Shown here: piece after piece, positions 46,201 to 50,924 of the stretch
How the letters are laid out: each line of letters starts with the position of its first letter
Position numbering within the stretch: the stretch's first letter is position 1
NCBI GenBank assembly: GCA_951213105.1
Contig: OX578133.1
Location: 141,105,313-141,169,312 of the forward strand
Source of the DNA: Amaurobius ferox
Lineage: Eukaryota > Arthropoda > Arachnida > Araneae > Amaurobiidae
DNA: 64,000 nt
Direction: 5' to 3'
Notes under the pieces: generated by a model
The model's database searches: none
Seen by the model: only the letters and a program-made list of their open reading frames with translations
What the model was told of the DNA's origin: nothing
Program-made: the position numbers and the translations under genes

Positions 46201-46249
46201 TAAAGTTATTGCTCCTGAAGAAAACGAGACTGAAATTGAATTTGAATGA
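10233..46249 (+). CDS. SEC14L: SEC14-like lipid-transfer protein gene (nine exons in view; N-terminus outside)
   Basis: Nine exons on the plus strand join in phase into about 313 codons ending at TGA 46247-46249. They match the animal SEC14-like 2/3/4 family in order: end of the CRAL-TRIO N-terminal helices (YKPHE), CRAL-TRIO lipid-binding fold (GCPVRF, YIIDIEG, ANYPERMK, NLSKPFLSENTLKKF, GGTKTDPDGNP), then a GOLD beta-sandwich (VPRQSYRLVEIQV, VEWIFETPTKDIAVGFYSK, YMLKFDNSFSWLSSKKVYY). Family members bind hydrophobic ligands such as tocopherol, squalene or phosphoinositides in the cytosol and act in lipid transfer. The exon encoding the initiator Met and the first CRAL-TRIO helices is not found between 1 and 10232. 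Introns range from about 1 kb to over 12 kb and are full of transposons, yet every donor and acceptor seen is GT-AG. It is probably functional. Confidence 0.9.
10296..10985. other. Intron sequence, no feature
   Basis: AT-rich intron sequence without an ORF or repeat that I can name. Confidence 0.5.
10986..11650 (-). mobile_element. Two Helitron fragments
   Basis: At 10990-11155 a short copy in minus orientation keeps both ends (ATATCCGTTCTTCGCACGG and GACAGACAG...TTTATTTACATAGG) with the middle deleted. At 11190-11640 is an interior piece of the same family (GCAAATTCCTGCAGTATTCT, CAGATCTGCAGAATAAAAC). Confidence 0.6.
11660..11940. repeat. Short inverted and direct duplications
   Basis: CTTATATACATAGTATAATG occurs at about 11678 and 11709, and the sequence AAAGTATTGTGAxGGxGTCG followed by AAAATTCGAATACGAG occurs at about 11736 and 11780. 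A short GT run (11875-11888) follows. It looks like a fragment of a dispersed repeat. Confidence 0.6.
12305..12850. repeat. Two tandem units of about 285 bp
   Basis: Unit 1 contains TTTGGGTAATTCGGGCGT, GACGCCATTAGAAGTTTATC and AATAAGAATAACCTATTTCT; unit 2 (from about 12609) repeats these in order with changes. Both end in runs of CGCCAAATTGATAAAAATG-like words, which also occur in Helitron copy 2 near 6440-6700. Confidence 0.6.
12851..14703. other. Intron sequence, no gene recognised
   Basis: The ORFs on the minus strand at 12758-13054 and 14091-14306 have no motif, no codon-usage bias that I can see and no neighbours to support them. The interval ends at the acceptor TATTTCAG of the next exon. 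Confidence 0.5.
14704..14797 (+). CDS. SEC14L: SEC14L exon b
   Basis: 94 bases between TATTTCAG and GTATAC. It encodes LIDKYYPRGYLGPDKEGCPV and RFMPFKHLDLR, ending with one base of a Gly codon. GCPVRF is the first buried strand of the CRAL-TRIO fold (GCPVWY in vertebrate relatives). Confidence 0.9.
15320..15496. mobile_element. MITE with about 50-bp TIRs
   Basis: The left end TGTGGGGACTAGCTGTTTTG continuing into GCCCCGTTCAGGTTTGAATC is matched, inverted, by the right end GGAATCAAACTTGAACGGGA to CAATCGGTCCCCACA at roughly 80% identity. The element is 177 bp long and has no ORF. Each TIR contains a GGTTTGAATC/GTTTGATTCC word resembling a tRNA B box. I could not define a target-site duplication. 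Confidence 0.7.
15497..16167. other. Intron sequence, no feature
   Basis: No repeat or gene was recognised. Overlapping ORFs on both strands at 15903-16185 run into the exon and are chance frames. Confidence 0.5.
16168..16262 (+). CDS. SEC14L: SEC14L exon c
   Basis: 95 bases between ATTTCAG and GTAAGT. It opens with two bases completing Gly, then FVYSVKKSEVLKFLTYMFEQ and DIKEMQEMSEK, ending in phase 0. It aligns with the helix LFSASKQDLL...CELLLQE of vertebrate SEC14L2. Confidence 0.9.
16440..16960 (-). repeat. Tandem array of tRNA-like modules (about 210-bp period)
   Basis: Three copies of a module anchored at GCATACCAxxAGTTAxATCA start at 16471, 16688 and 16897, i.e. periods of about 217 and 209 bp. 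Each includes TTTCGAAACAAxTCTxAAxG, GACCTCAACT and ACCATATTTTAGTTCG. On the minus strand each has an A-box-like TAAGTGATGGTATG followed by a B-box-like AGGATTTCGTCCCT, so the unit looks like a tandemly amplified tRNA-derived SINE. Confidence 0.6.
17240..17318 (+). CDS. SEC14L: SEC14L exon d
   Basis: 79 bases after CTGTTTCAG, encoding NGRNIEKHSYIIDIEGYSFG and QATNRD. SYIIDIEG is the central strand of the fold (IIYDCEG in vertebrates). The donor is placed at GTAGGT (17319) because that phase joins exon e in frame as ...RD-S-LNML; the alternative GTATCA at 17322 would break the frame. Confidence 0.8.
17471..18051. mobile_element. Foldback element with arms of about 110 bp
   Basis: The left arm (17471-17583) contains GAGTxxTACGAACTC-type words and AACAAAGCGAGATAGACG; the right arm (about 17936-18051), reversed, contains CAACAAAGCGAAATAGACGG, GATACGAACTCGG, GTGATTGCAG and CTATAGA in the same order. 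The arms are roughly 75-80% identical around a 350-bp centre. The centre has a 76-codon frame (17698-17928) with no recognised motif. Confidence 0.7.
18180..18240 (-). repeat. SINE 3' fragment
   Basis: CCCAGACCGTCCGAC...GTTTAGACGGCCGGGAG matches the tail of the SINE family seen complete at 22509-22784 and 59924-60203. Confidence 0.55.
18347..18540. mobile_element. hAT-type MITE (copy 1, decayed right end)
   Basis: The left TIR CAGTGTTTCTTTCAGG is followed by GCATACATCC, GAGACATTTTATATT and GGCAAATAGAAAACTTGC, all shared with the MITE at 24065-24238. The right TIR is degraded (CCTGAAATTGACATTTTGTG). Confidence 0.65.
18660..18962 (+). other. Possible LTR of the Gypsy-like remnant
   Basis: An interval with an AATAAA signal (about 18918) and a junction-like end TCCGGTGGTGTATTCAG lies upstream of the gag-protease remnant. 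No second LTR copy was found, so this is tentative. Confidence 0.25.
19410..21312 (+). pseudogene. LTR retrotransposon (Gypsy-like) gag-protease remnant
   Basis: Broken frames carry a gag-like N-terminus (19410-19664), a degraded zinc knuckle near 20210-20260 (F-C-L-A-Y-G-K-H...E-C), a lysine-rich linker, and a retropepsin: LIDSGASISLTAPEL with the catalytic D-S-G at 20741-20749, and further on KMLLGFDFL at about 20955. The downstream frame (21101-21312) resembles the segment between protease and RT in Gypsy-type elements. The remnant has many stops and is interrupted at 21313-21320 by a hAT insertion. No RT or integrase follows. Confidence 0.6.
21374..21398. repeat. Perfect 11-bp GC-rich hairpin
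   Basis: CCAGAGGGGGC and GCCCCCTCTGG pair exactly around AAA, just inside the left end of the hAT element. Confidence 0.85.
22509..22784 (-). mobile_element. tRNA-derived SINE (copy A) with target-site duplication
   Basis: On the minus strand the head carries an A-box-like segment and the B-box-like AGTTCGATTTCC, then about 200 bp ending GTCGACGGGCTGGGTCG. The flanks TAAAACTGCT (22499-22508) and CAAAACTGCT (22785-22794) form a 10-bp duplication with one mismatch. It lies inside the hAT element and shares its flanks with the copy at 59924-60203. Confidence 0.8.
22809..23081. repeat. Foldback of two arms of about 125 bp
   Basis: CATATGTATGTCAGTTAGGT (left) is mirrored by ACCTAACTGACATATG (right); AGGCCAAAATAACAGTAT is mirrored by ATACTGTTCTTTTGGCCT. 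The arms pair over most of their length around a centre near 22945. It is nested in the hAT element. Confidence 0.8.
24065..24238. mobile_element. hAT-type MITE (copy 2)
   Basis: TIRs CAATGTTTCTTTCAGG (24065-24080) and CCTGAAAGAAACACTG (24223-24238) bound 174 bp. The flanks TCGGAAAG and CCAGAAAG agree at 6 of 8 positions, consistent with an aged 8-bp duplication. Confidence 0.75.
24413..24592. mobile_element. Palindromic MITE (left frame of the composite)
   Basis: GCCAGGAAGTCCTTGAATGT at the left is mirrored by GCATTCAAGGGCTTCCTGGC at the right; inside, AAAATCTGATGTAATA is mirrored by TATAACATCTGATTTT. The two halves pair almost end to end. Confidence 0.8.
24652..24726 (+). repeat. tRNA-like module 1
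   Basis: GTCTAGTGGTTAAGAGCTGG resembles an A box and CGAGTTCTGTCCTC a B box at tRNA-like spacing. A stable acceptor stem is not obvious. Confidence 0.5.
24865..24945 (+). repeat. tRNA-like module 2
   Basis: CGTAGCGCAGCGGTAAAGTG (A box) and CGAGGGTTCTGTCCCCGG (T-arm with B box) are well formed. The interval between them differs from module 1, so this is a separate derivative. Confidence 0.55.
25028..25100 (+). repeat. tRNA-like module 3
   Basis: CTCTTGGCCGAGAGGCTTGG resembles the D arm of a class with a TGGCCGAG A box, and GGGGTTCTATTCCCGC the T arm. CCA ends and a clear acceptor stem are lacking. Confidence 0.5.
25511..25632. repeat. Palindromic minisatellite rich in ETS- and CRE-like words
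   Basis: A perfect 22-bp palindrome at 25511-25532 is CCGGAAGTGA joined to CGTCACTTCCGG; it contains the CRE word TGACGTCA flanked on both sides by ETS words CCGGAAGT. It is followed by about three more units of CACTTCCGGTACGTCACTTC plus CTTTGCAT, of about 28-31 bp each. Whether proteins bind here is unknown. Confidence 0.8.
25640..26290 (-). repeat. Tandem array of four tRNA-like modules (about 145-170-bp period)
   Basis: The word CGAACCCACA recurs at about 25690, 25860, 26028 and 26173, each followed by GGAATTGxxxxC-like sequence and CATGACCACTAAGCCAACCA. On the minus strand this reads A box TGGCTTAGTGGTCATG and B box TGTGGGTTCGAGTC. Spacers share TTAATTAATCTATTTAAACT. The array arose by tandem duplication, not by independent SINE insertions. 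Confidence 0.7.
26303..26402 (-). repeat. tRNA-like module 8
   Basis: On the minus strand, TTGGTCAATGGCGCAGTGGT and GAGTGAGTTCTGTCCACGG give A- and B-box-like segments. The sequence differs from the four-unit array beside it. Confidence 0.5.
26462..26640. mobile_element. Palindromic MITE (right frame of the composite)
   Basis: AAGAAGTCCTTTGATGCTAT at the left is roughly mirrored by ATGTGGCGTTTAAAGATTTT at the right. The left half is a near-exact inverted copy of the inner half of the MITE at 24413-24592. Confidence 0.7.
27016..27043. repeat. (CA)n microsatellite
   Basis: A short run of ACAC dinucleotides in intron d-e. Confidence 0.85.
27044..28740. other. Intron sequence, no gene recognised
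   Basis: Contains a C-run near 27369 and short pyrimidine-rich tracts. The frames at 27275-27610 and 28059-28244 (minus) lack motifs. Confidence 0.4.
28795..28860. repeat. Short imperfect palindrome
   Basis: ACATTTAGTACTTCCTTCAAGAA is mirrored by TTCTTTAAGAAAGTACTAAATATG around AGCATATGTCTGCA. The central words resemble the arm ends of the foldback at 22809-23081. Confidence 0.6.
29095..29672 (+). mobile_element. Helitron 3' part (copy 5)
   Basis: It joins the family in the interior (ACACGGGTAATCTTCTACTAA) and keeps the 3' end ACTCCGTACGAAGAACGGG to CTGCTAG. The end lies only 83 bases before exon e of the SEC14L gene. Confidence 0.7.
29756..29836 (+). CDS. SEC14L: SEC14L exon e
   Basis: 81 bases between TTTCTAG and GTAAGA. 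It encodes LNMLNEVLKLYEANYPERMK and TTYFIN, ending in phase 1. EANYPE is the family signature EENYPE that precedes the strand facing the ligand cavity. Confidence 0.9.
30478..31010. repeat. Degenerate tandem repeat (four units)
   Basis: The word TATAGAT(T/A)GAxCTTAGATG followed by a GACTAATA-GATTCAGCAT word recurs at about 30502, 30632, 30823 and 30968. Unit spacing is 130-190 bp and divergence is high. No coding content is apparent. Confidence 0.55.
31466..31552 (+). CDS. SEC14L: SEC14L exon f
   Basis: 87 bases between TTATTTCAG and GTATGC. It encodes PTYFNLVLNLSKPFLSENTL then KKFRIFGK, ending in phase 1. It matches the vertebrate segment YNLIKPFLSEDTRKKI that forms the gate helix of the lipid cavity. 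Confidence 0.9.
31719..32618 (+). mobile_element. Helitron (copy 6)
   Basis: It begins TCTATATGAATAACATTG, then CTGTCTGTTTATT, and ends ATTCCGTACGAAGAACGAG to CTACT. The last bases have decayed from CTAG. A 50-bp stretch (GCAACGGAATTAAACCCAAT) is tandemly duplicated at about 31984 and 32041. Confidence 0.7.
33455..33508 (-). repeat. SINE 3' fragment
   Basis: ACCCAGACCGTCCGACCTAC and GTTTGGACGGCCGGGA match the tail of the SINE family seen complete at 59924-60203. Confidence 0.55.
33864..33967 (+). CDS. SEC14L: SEC14L exon g
   Basis: 104 bases between TTCCCTAG and GTAAGT. It encodes FKKALLNDIDPEILPKFLGG and TKTDPDGNPQCETI in phase 0 at its end. The GGTxTDPDGNPxC motif closes the CRAL-TRIO domain in this family. 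Confidence 0.92.
34080..35365 (-). pseudogene. BEL/Pao-type gag remnant, antisense in the intron
   Basis: On the minus strand a gag-like frame begins at an ATG at 35365 (MSTELTKLEKQRTVARKSVT), continues through a coiled-coil-like region and a segment FQDFWNSFKVAIHE...NEINKLNYLRFLAAKAIAGF typical of DUF1759 gag proteins of BEL/Pao elements, and reaches an exact CCHC zinc knuckle CFLCLGSKHMMKDC (34178-34219). Several stops and frame changes interrupt it. No protease or RT follows, so it is truncated. Confidence 0.7.
35457..35727 (-). repeat. LTR of the BEL/Pao fragment
   Basis: The minus strand begins TGTCAGATTTGGAAAC, includes AATAAAGAG as a polyadenylation signal, and ends near ATAGAATCATTACT. 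It is followed by TTTGGTGTCCAGAAATGGG, a leader of the sort found just after LTRs, and then by gag. Only one LTR copy was found. Confidence 0.6.
35728..37260. other. Intron sequence with an unassigned transposon-like end
   Basis: TACAGGATGTTTCACTCGCTCA (from 36131) resembles the outer end of a mariner-type repeat but no partner end was found. The rest shows nothing I recognise. Confidence 0.35.
37268..37810 (+). pseudogene. Non-LTR retrotransposon RT fragment (RTE/CR1-like)
   Basis: The first frame has the linker REEKLHKRKKILRKESLLRY to RAFYREINMGYKSFKPRLSK, a pattern seen before the RT domain in RTE/CR1-type elements. A shifted frame from about 37590 gives NNEATGPDKIP and LSIIRPVHRKGDALNCSNYR GISLL, the first RT motifs. 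Stops separate the parts and the catalytic YADD region is absent. Confidence 0.65.
37811..40470. other. Intron sequence, no gene recognised
   Basis: Contains a TTA run (38513-38531), a perfect hairpin at 38755, a T-run at 39798-39822 and a 10-bp hairpin at 40043-40067 (CCCAATACGT). The 166-codon minus frame at 38607-39107 has no domain that I can identify. Confidence 0.4.
38755..38788. repeat. Perfect 14-bp hairpin
   Basis: GGTTTATAGATACT and AGTATCTATAAACC are exact inverted repeats around GCTAGT. The surrounding GAAGCAGC word is duplicated on both sides (38745 and 38804). Confidence 0.9.
41311..41342. repeat. C-run followed by (CA)n
   Basis: An uninterrupted C-run runs into CA dinucleotides inside the transposase frame and shifts it. 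Confidence 0.9.
41747..41952 (+). mobile_element. tRNA-derived SINE with 14-bp target-site duplication
   Basis: The head GGTAGCTCACTGGTCAGCGC (A box) and GGGTTCGATTCCCTCC (B box) are followed by a body ending GTCCGCACTGCTGTCTCC. The flanks AAGCAAAAGATGGG at 41733-41746 and 41953-41966 are identical. The insertion splits the KIAA1586-like frame. A related head lies at 56323-56390. Confidence 0.9.
42972..43030. repeat. Near-perfect hairpin with (CTC)n expansion in one arm
   Basis: CTCCCAACAATACCA (42990-43004) and TGGTATTGTTGGGAG (43006-43020) pair perfectly around a single C. Outer words CCTCAAC and GTTGAGG also pair if the CTC repeats of the left arm are looped out. Confidence 0.85.
43170..43222. 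repeat. (AAT/ATT)n microsatellite
   Basis: AAT repeats turn into ATT repeats, giving a self-complementary run. Confidence 0.9.
43598..44060 (+). mobile_element. Fragment related to the 1.85-kb hAT element
   Basis: GAAAATCCTACGAACGTAAA, TGTCACATTTAAATTCAATC, CAGGAAACATGTTTACG and the following CACGAAGT words match 21490-21780 of the hAT element in order. Neither TIR is kept. Confidence 0.65.
44372..44687 (+). CDS. SEC14L: SEC14L exon h (GOLD domain)
   Basis: 316 bases between TACCGCAG and GTAAGT, encoding about 105 residues. It starts INYGGVVPKECYV, the end of the CRAL-TRIO module, then MSIKVPRQSYRLVEIQV, EWIFETPTKDIAVGFYSK and LLPLERVFCHLVPESSAFVC of the GOLD beta-sandwich, ending ETPGT. 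The acidic insertion NNSGEDLEELLP replaces the longer loop of the vertebrate proteins. It ends in phase 1. Confidence 0.93.
44688..45510. other. Intron sequence, no feature
   Basis: AT-rich intron without recognised repeats. Confidence 0.5.
45515..46088 (-). mobile_element. Internally deleted mariner element
   Basis: The ends GGGTGTTTCTAAAGTCGCGC (45515) and GCGCGACTTTAGAAACACCC (46088) are inverted repeats that extend through CAACCCACA...TTTCG; TA occurs on both flanks. On the minus strand a frame from about 45944 reads MALSLPERVFIVEHYLKTNS and continues to SILRVVKKFR, the helix-turn-helix start of a mariner-type transposase, before breaking. The catalytic part is deleted. The right end lies 51 bases before the last SEC14L exon. 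Confidence 0.85.
46140..46249 (+). CDS. SEC14L: SEC14L last exon
   Basis: 110 bases from TTTTACAG to the stop TGA at 46247-46249. It encodes MLKFDNSFSWLSSKKVYYKI and KVIAPEENETEIEFE, the last strands of the GOLD domain (YVLRFDNTYS...KKVNFTVEV in vertebrates) plus an acidic tail. Confidence 0.92.
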
Positions 46250-46284
46250 TTACTGAGACAGCTTTCATCAATTACAAGTGTGTA

Positions 46285-46290
46285 AATAAA
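46285..46290 (+). promoter_or_regulatory. SEC14L: Candidate polyadenylation signal of SEC14L
   Basis: AATAAA lies 36 bases after the stop; another is at about 46453. Which is used is unknown. Confidence 0.5.
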
Positions 46291-46819
46291 TGCACTGTTT
46301 TTACAATGCTAATGAAATACTTTAATCTGCATCAAATTTGTTCATAAGTTTCATGTTATATATTTGTTTTCATCTTGAAATTTTGTAGAAATTGTTATTG
46401 AAATTTGATCATTTATTCAAATGTTTCTAACTGTTTTTTTTCACAAAGTGACATCAATAAATCTCTTGAAATTCTCTATTTGAATATGCTTTTACAATTT
46501 TCTTCATTAATTATTGTAAAATTGCTTCAGTGTTTTACAATACTGGTGGTATTCAATTTATATTGGATACTAGTTTTATGAAAGTCATTGCAAAATTTAA
46601 ATATTTTTTAAAGTTACCTGGATATTTTTATACTCAAAATTGTATTTCAATATAATAATGATAGTACTCATATAAACTTTTGGCATTTTCATATGAGTGT
46701 AGAAGATGGGGACGGGCTATCTAAGCCTAATAGGTCTTTTCTTTTAAGGAAAAGAGCATATCACTGGCATATGATGAACTTAATGGGAGGGAAATTGTCC
46801 TCTGAGTGATGATGATTCG

Positions 46820-48563
46820 CCTAGGCGCCGACCGCAGGGATGCTCGGGTGCTCCAGCACCCCCCCCCCCCCCCCCAAAAAAAAATCTTATCATACACCAA
46901 TTTTGTTATGTGCAATAACAGATGTTCTAGATTTCTTTGGTCTGGATATCAAAAATTGCCGTGGCTAATGCTACGATGGGGCTGCTAATGTCAGCGGCCA
47001 TCTTTCAAGACTGCAATCAAGGATTTTGTCGATTGAGCCAAAAGTTATTTATATTCATTATTTTGCACATACTTTAAATTTGGTAGTGCAAGACAGTATG
47101 TGCAAATTACAAATCGTTCGTGATTACTTTACTTTGGTGCGCGAGTTAATATCGTTTATAAGAGGACCTCCAAAGAGATTAAAAATTTTCCAAACGTTTG
47201 AATTGGGTTCAGCCGAAACAGTTTCCTTGCGACCATTCTGCCCAACTAGATGGTGTTTGAGAGTTAGCCCCATTTCATCATTGGAAATAAATTACGAAAC
47301 GGTCATTAAGTTCCTCGAAGGTATATGCAAGGAAGTTAGTGAAGCAGAAACAAAAGCTAATGACTTTCTTAAAAAAAAATCAAGAATTCGAATTTTTCTT
47401 TATGACAAAAATTGTTATTTTTGTTTTTCAAAGAGTGGAGACAATATATATTGCTCTCCAGAAAACATCCTTAAACTTTCAAGATGCAAATAATTACATC
47501 AAAAGTGTAGTAGTGTCTATTTAGACTCAGAGAGAAGAAAATAATTTTGAGGATTTATGGGAAGAAGTAATAAAAAAGGTGCAGAATTGGATTTAGATGA
47601 TCCTGTCCCTCCATGGATTAGAACAATTGCAAGAAGATTTGACGAGGGAAGTGATCCTCATCAATTTCAGTCACCTAAAGAAAGATATCGTCAAATTTAC
47701 TTTCAATTAGTGGACAATGTCATAAGTTCTCTAAAAACAAGATTTGAGAATAAAACGATGGAGCATCTTTCCATGATTGAAAACTTTGCCACAATAAAAT
47801 TAAAAGTGAAGAACAAATAATATCTTTTTACGGTTCGGATTTTGATGTTAAAAGGTTGTCGCTTTACCGGGATATGTTTTGGGACGCAGTCAAGGCGAAT
47901 TCTGCAGAAATTAACAGCTTATCCGATATACATGGCCCCTACAAGGGGGACACGGCTACACCCAAGAGGCCCGATACAAACGGAAGTGAAAGGGGGCTCG
48001 GCGGAGCAGGGCGCCTTTCAGGGTTTTTTCTAATTGACTAATTGACAGTTGCTAAAAAAAAAAAAAGAGAGGCGCTGGTTTTTGTGACTTTGAGAAATTT
48101 GAAAAATAACAACTGTAACATGATTTTTTTATTAAAGAGGGCCCAATTCGTGGCTATGTCCTTAACGGTCACTGCCCTTAAAAATATGGCGTGACAGAAA
48201 AGATCAATCACGATCACCGTACCATCGCATCGTTTTCATTTTTCCAGAAAGAAACACTACTTGTAGTCAGGGGCGCTGACAAAATTTCCGGGCCCCTATG
48301 CAAAATCTTGGGACCCTGTGCAACTCACAGTAGCGGCTCCTTATGCCCCCCATATATTATTAATGCTCAACTGTCCATGAATTTTTGGATGCTCGTTTTT
48401 TTATTTGAAGATCCGCCATAAAGAGAGGGGGATAAGTATAATGTCTAAGGGCCCGCAGCCCATAGGAGGCATTAAATTCATGATAAGCTACCATTTTTCC
48501 GAAAGATTAAAAACATTTTAATTTTTGAGCACCCTCCAAAATTTTTGAAAGTCGACGCCTGTG
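46820..48563 (+). mobile_element. hAT element with ZMYM1-like transposase remnant
   Basis: The ends CCTAGGCGCCGAC (46820-46832) and GTCGACGCCTGTG (48551-48563) are inverted repeats of the same type as the element at 21321-23173. Subterminal GGTGCTC words also occur at both ends. The flanks ATGATTCG and ATGAATTG match at 6 of 8 positions, an aged 8-bp duplication. A C-run follows the left end. Confidence 0.8.
46966..47960 (+). pseudogene. ZMYM1-like hAT transposase remnant
   Basis: The frame reads CYDGAANVSGHLSRLQSRIL then IYIHYFAHTLNLVVQDSM, the 'cYDGAANMSG' and 'C-A-H-x-L-N-L' signatures of ZMYM1/TTF-type hAT transposases (here YFAH). PFCPTRWCLRV follows. Frame changes occur near 47375 (A-run) and 47520, then DPHQFQSPKERYRQIYFQLV and IISFYGSDFDVKRL. 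N-terminal zinc fingers and the C-terminal dimerisation region are missing. Non-functional. Confidence 0.75.
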
Positions 48564-48659
48564 ATGAATTGTATTTACCTAGTGAATCAGGGTATAATAT
48601 CTCATCTAATTCAAACTCTGAAGAAAAAGATGAATATAAAAATTTAGATGCTTCAAAAC

Positions 48660-49860
48660 ATATATTCAACCGAACTGTTCATTCTACGCAAACCCAGCTC
48701 ATGCGCATAGTTGAAACTATACACACCGATTCTCGTAGCAGGGCACTGACATTGTGTTTTTTTTATATAATGAAGGCGTTCGACAAGTGCTGGATCCCGG
48801 GTTTGACTACCAAGTTGATGTGGCTTGACGTATCAACCCAACTACTTACTATCAACTCGTGTATCTCACTTTTCGTTCTTTCCGGGTACGAGTTGATACT
48901 TCCCTCTCTTCATACCGCCCGATCAAAACCGGAGTACCGCAGGGGGTAATCTCAGCCCCCTGCTTTTCAATCACTACATAAACCATATACCACAGGTGAA
49001 GGAAGCTCTGCATCTTTTCACACGACACCGCGATCGTAGCCCGTAGCGACTCTCCACAGACCATGATCGTAGCCCGTAGAGGCTCTCCACAGACCACGAT
49101 CGTAGCCCGTAGCGGGTCTCCGCAGACCATGATCGTAGCCCGTAGCGGCTCTATGCAGACCACGATCAACACCTTACAAAGGTTTATCACACACAGCCTT
49201 GGACGCTAACTCGTCCACTGGAAAATCAAAATTAATGTTTCCAAGTCAAACGTTGTTATTTTTACGCCCCACTACAGAGCAATCACCTATAATTTACAAA
49301 TTCGTATTTTCAATGAAAATATTCCATTTAACCATGCCGTAAGGTATCTGGAAGTCACTCGTGACGCCCCATGACTTACGGCTCCCACATCGACTTGAAA
49401 ATCCAATCTACTAAACAGCCATTAAGGCACTGCATCCCTTGCTATGTAGGGAGTTACCCCTTTCCCTGGAGAATAAACTTATCCTTTACAAACAAGTCAT
49501 TACACCTTTGTTTTTGTATGCCTGCCCTATTTGGGGTTCGGAAGCAAACACGCATACTGAAAAATTGCAAGTTATTCAAAATAGACTTTTAAGTACGTTC
49601 AGCAAGGTGTGTCCGAAACGAGGTCATTCATCACGATCTTAAAGTGTCTGGCGTTGAAGAGTAAATTCGTAAACTCACTCAAAATTTCTACATAAGAAAC
49701 TTTGAGATAGCCTGTCTGGCAGAAGTTGATCTGAACTATGACCAACGACCGACATCCAGAAAACGCCAACCGCAACATATTATTTCGGATCCAAGCCGAA
49801 CTTTCGGACTAGAGCACCACAGTGAACTTCGGCAATATTGAAAGTCATCCCTCGTAAACA
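48660..49860 (+). pseudogene. Decayed Jockey-like RT with an internal 33-bp expansion
   Basis: In shifting frames: IMKAFDKCWIPGL (first catalytic Asp region), SYRPIKTGVPQG, LLFNHYINHIPQVKEALHLF, then DTAIVARS, and finally LSLENKLILYKQVITPLFLY ACPIWGSEANTHTEKLQVIQ. These are ordered RT motifs of Jockey-type elements. The YADD motif itself is damaged; the DTA after it is followed by a tandem expansion. Upstream endonuclease is absent. Confidence 0.75.
49033..49165 (+). repeat. 33-bp in-frame tandem repeat within the RT
   Basis: GATCGTAGCCCGTAG followed by CGxCTCTCCACAGACCAx is repeated four times. The unit is 11 codons (IVARSxSPQTx), so the reading frame survives and continues as INTLQRFITH. 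Confidence 0.9.
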
Positions 49861-50143
49861 CCCATCTCCTGTACCACTGAGTAGGAATGGTGATACGATG
49901 AACTACGCCACAGACAGTATTTTGTGAGCTACGCGTACTTGCACTAGAAGTCTGACTTTTCTTTCGGAAGATCTTCTACCTAGTAAATTGTCTCCTTCTC
50001 TAGAACCTATCCACTCTCTACTTTTCCTTGACTCTTAATAATAATTATGTTAACGTCCATCAACCAAGGCAATGCAGACCACGCCTACGAGCCATAGGCT
50101 CATCCTTAAACAAAAAAAATCAACAAGTATCGGTGAAATAGAA

Positions 50144-50330
50144 TACCGGGTGATTCAAAAATCAGGAAAAACTTTAAAAATTAATAATTCATGAATTAAT
50201 AAAGATAAATAAATGACGTTTGCACAGAAAGAATGGAAATGAAGCCGGATTTTTTGTCAATACAAAAAGGTTTGTTAGTATAATTTACATCTCTATCAAC
50301 AGATGGCGCTGTATTAGGTATCTAGTTTAC
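50144..50330. other. Possible mariner-type half element
   Basis: TACCGGGTGATTCAAAAATC resembles a transposon end; no inverted partner was found. Confidence 0.3.
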
Positions 50331-50395
50331 ATTACATACAGGGCCGGCTCAAGGATATTTTCGTGTGTGGACAAAACAGTTTGGAGCCTCCCTTT

Positions 50396-50462
50396 ATATA
50401 TATATATATATATGTATATATATACAAAACTATATATATGTATATATATGTATATATATACA
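50396..50462. repeat. (TA)n microsatellite
   Basis: TA repeats interrupted by TG and by ACAAAAC. Confidence 0.9.
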
Positions 50463-50924
50463 CTCTGTTGCAAAAAAATATATGCACCCATAAAAAAATT
50501 GAGCTACATCCACGAAACTCGGTAAGCAAACTTCGTTTTAAGAGTTGTGCAAATAATCAAACTGTCAACGCCAATGACGTTTAGGGCTCATGCGTTGCCT
50601 ACGTGATAATAAAGGCCGGGAAATTTCGATTTAGAAAGTGGGGAATGTGTAGTTCCAGAACAGTTGGTAGAGGGCGCTGTTATTTCCTGTCGGAGCTGAT
50701 TTATTACTGTCAAAGTTCTTATAATCCTTGTATTTTTAGATTTCTTTACATTATCTAACAAATTAAAATCCGCATCTGTTTGCGTATTATTTGTTTAATA
50801 AATGTAGTTATTTTTTATTTAACATAGTACATTTTTAGTTTTGTAAATAAAAAAAGAAGGTACAAAATTAAAGTCTTTAATATGTTTTATCGTTTAGTAA
50901 ATTAAAAAAGGCAAACGTTATTAA

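Noticed and set aside
49033..49165. CRISPR or regulatory iterons
   Set aside because: Units are contiguous, have no spacers and lie in an RT reading frame.
48852..49190. 112-codon minus-strand repeat ORF
   Set aside because: It is the antisense shadow of the 33-bp expansion in the plus-strand RT remnant.
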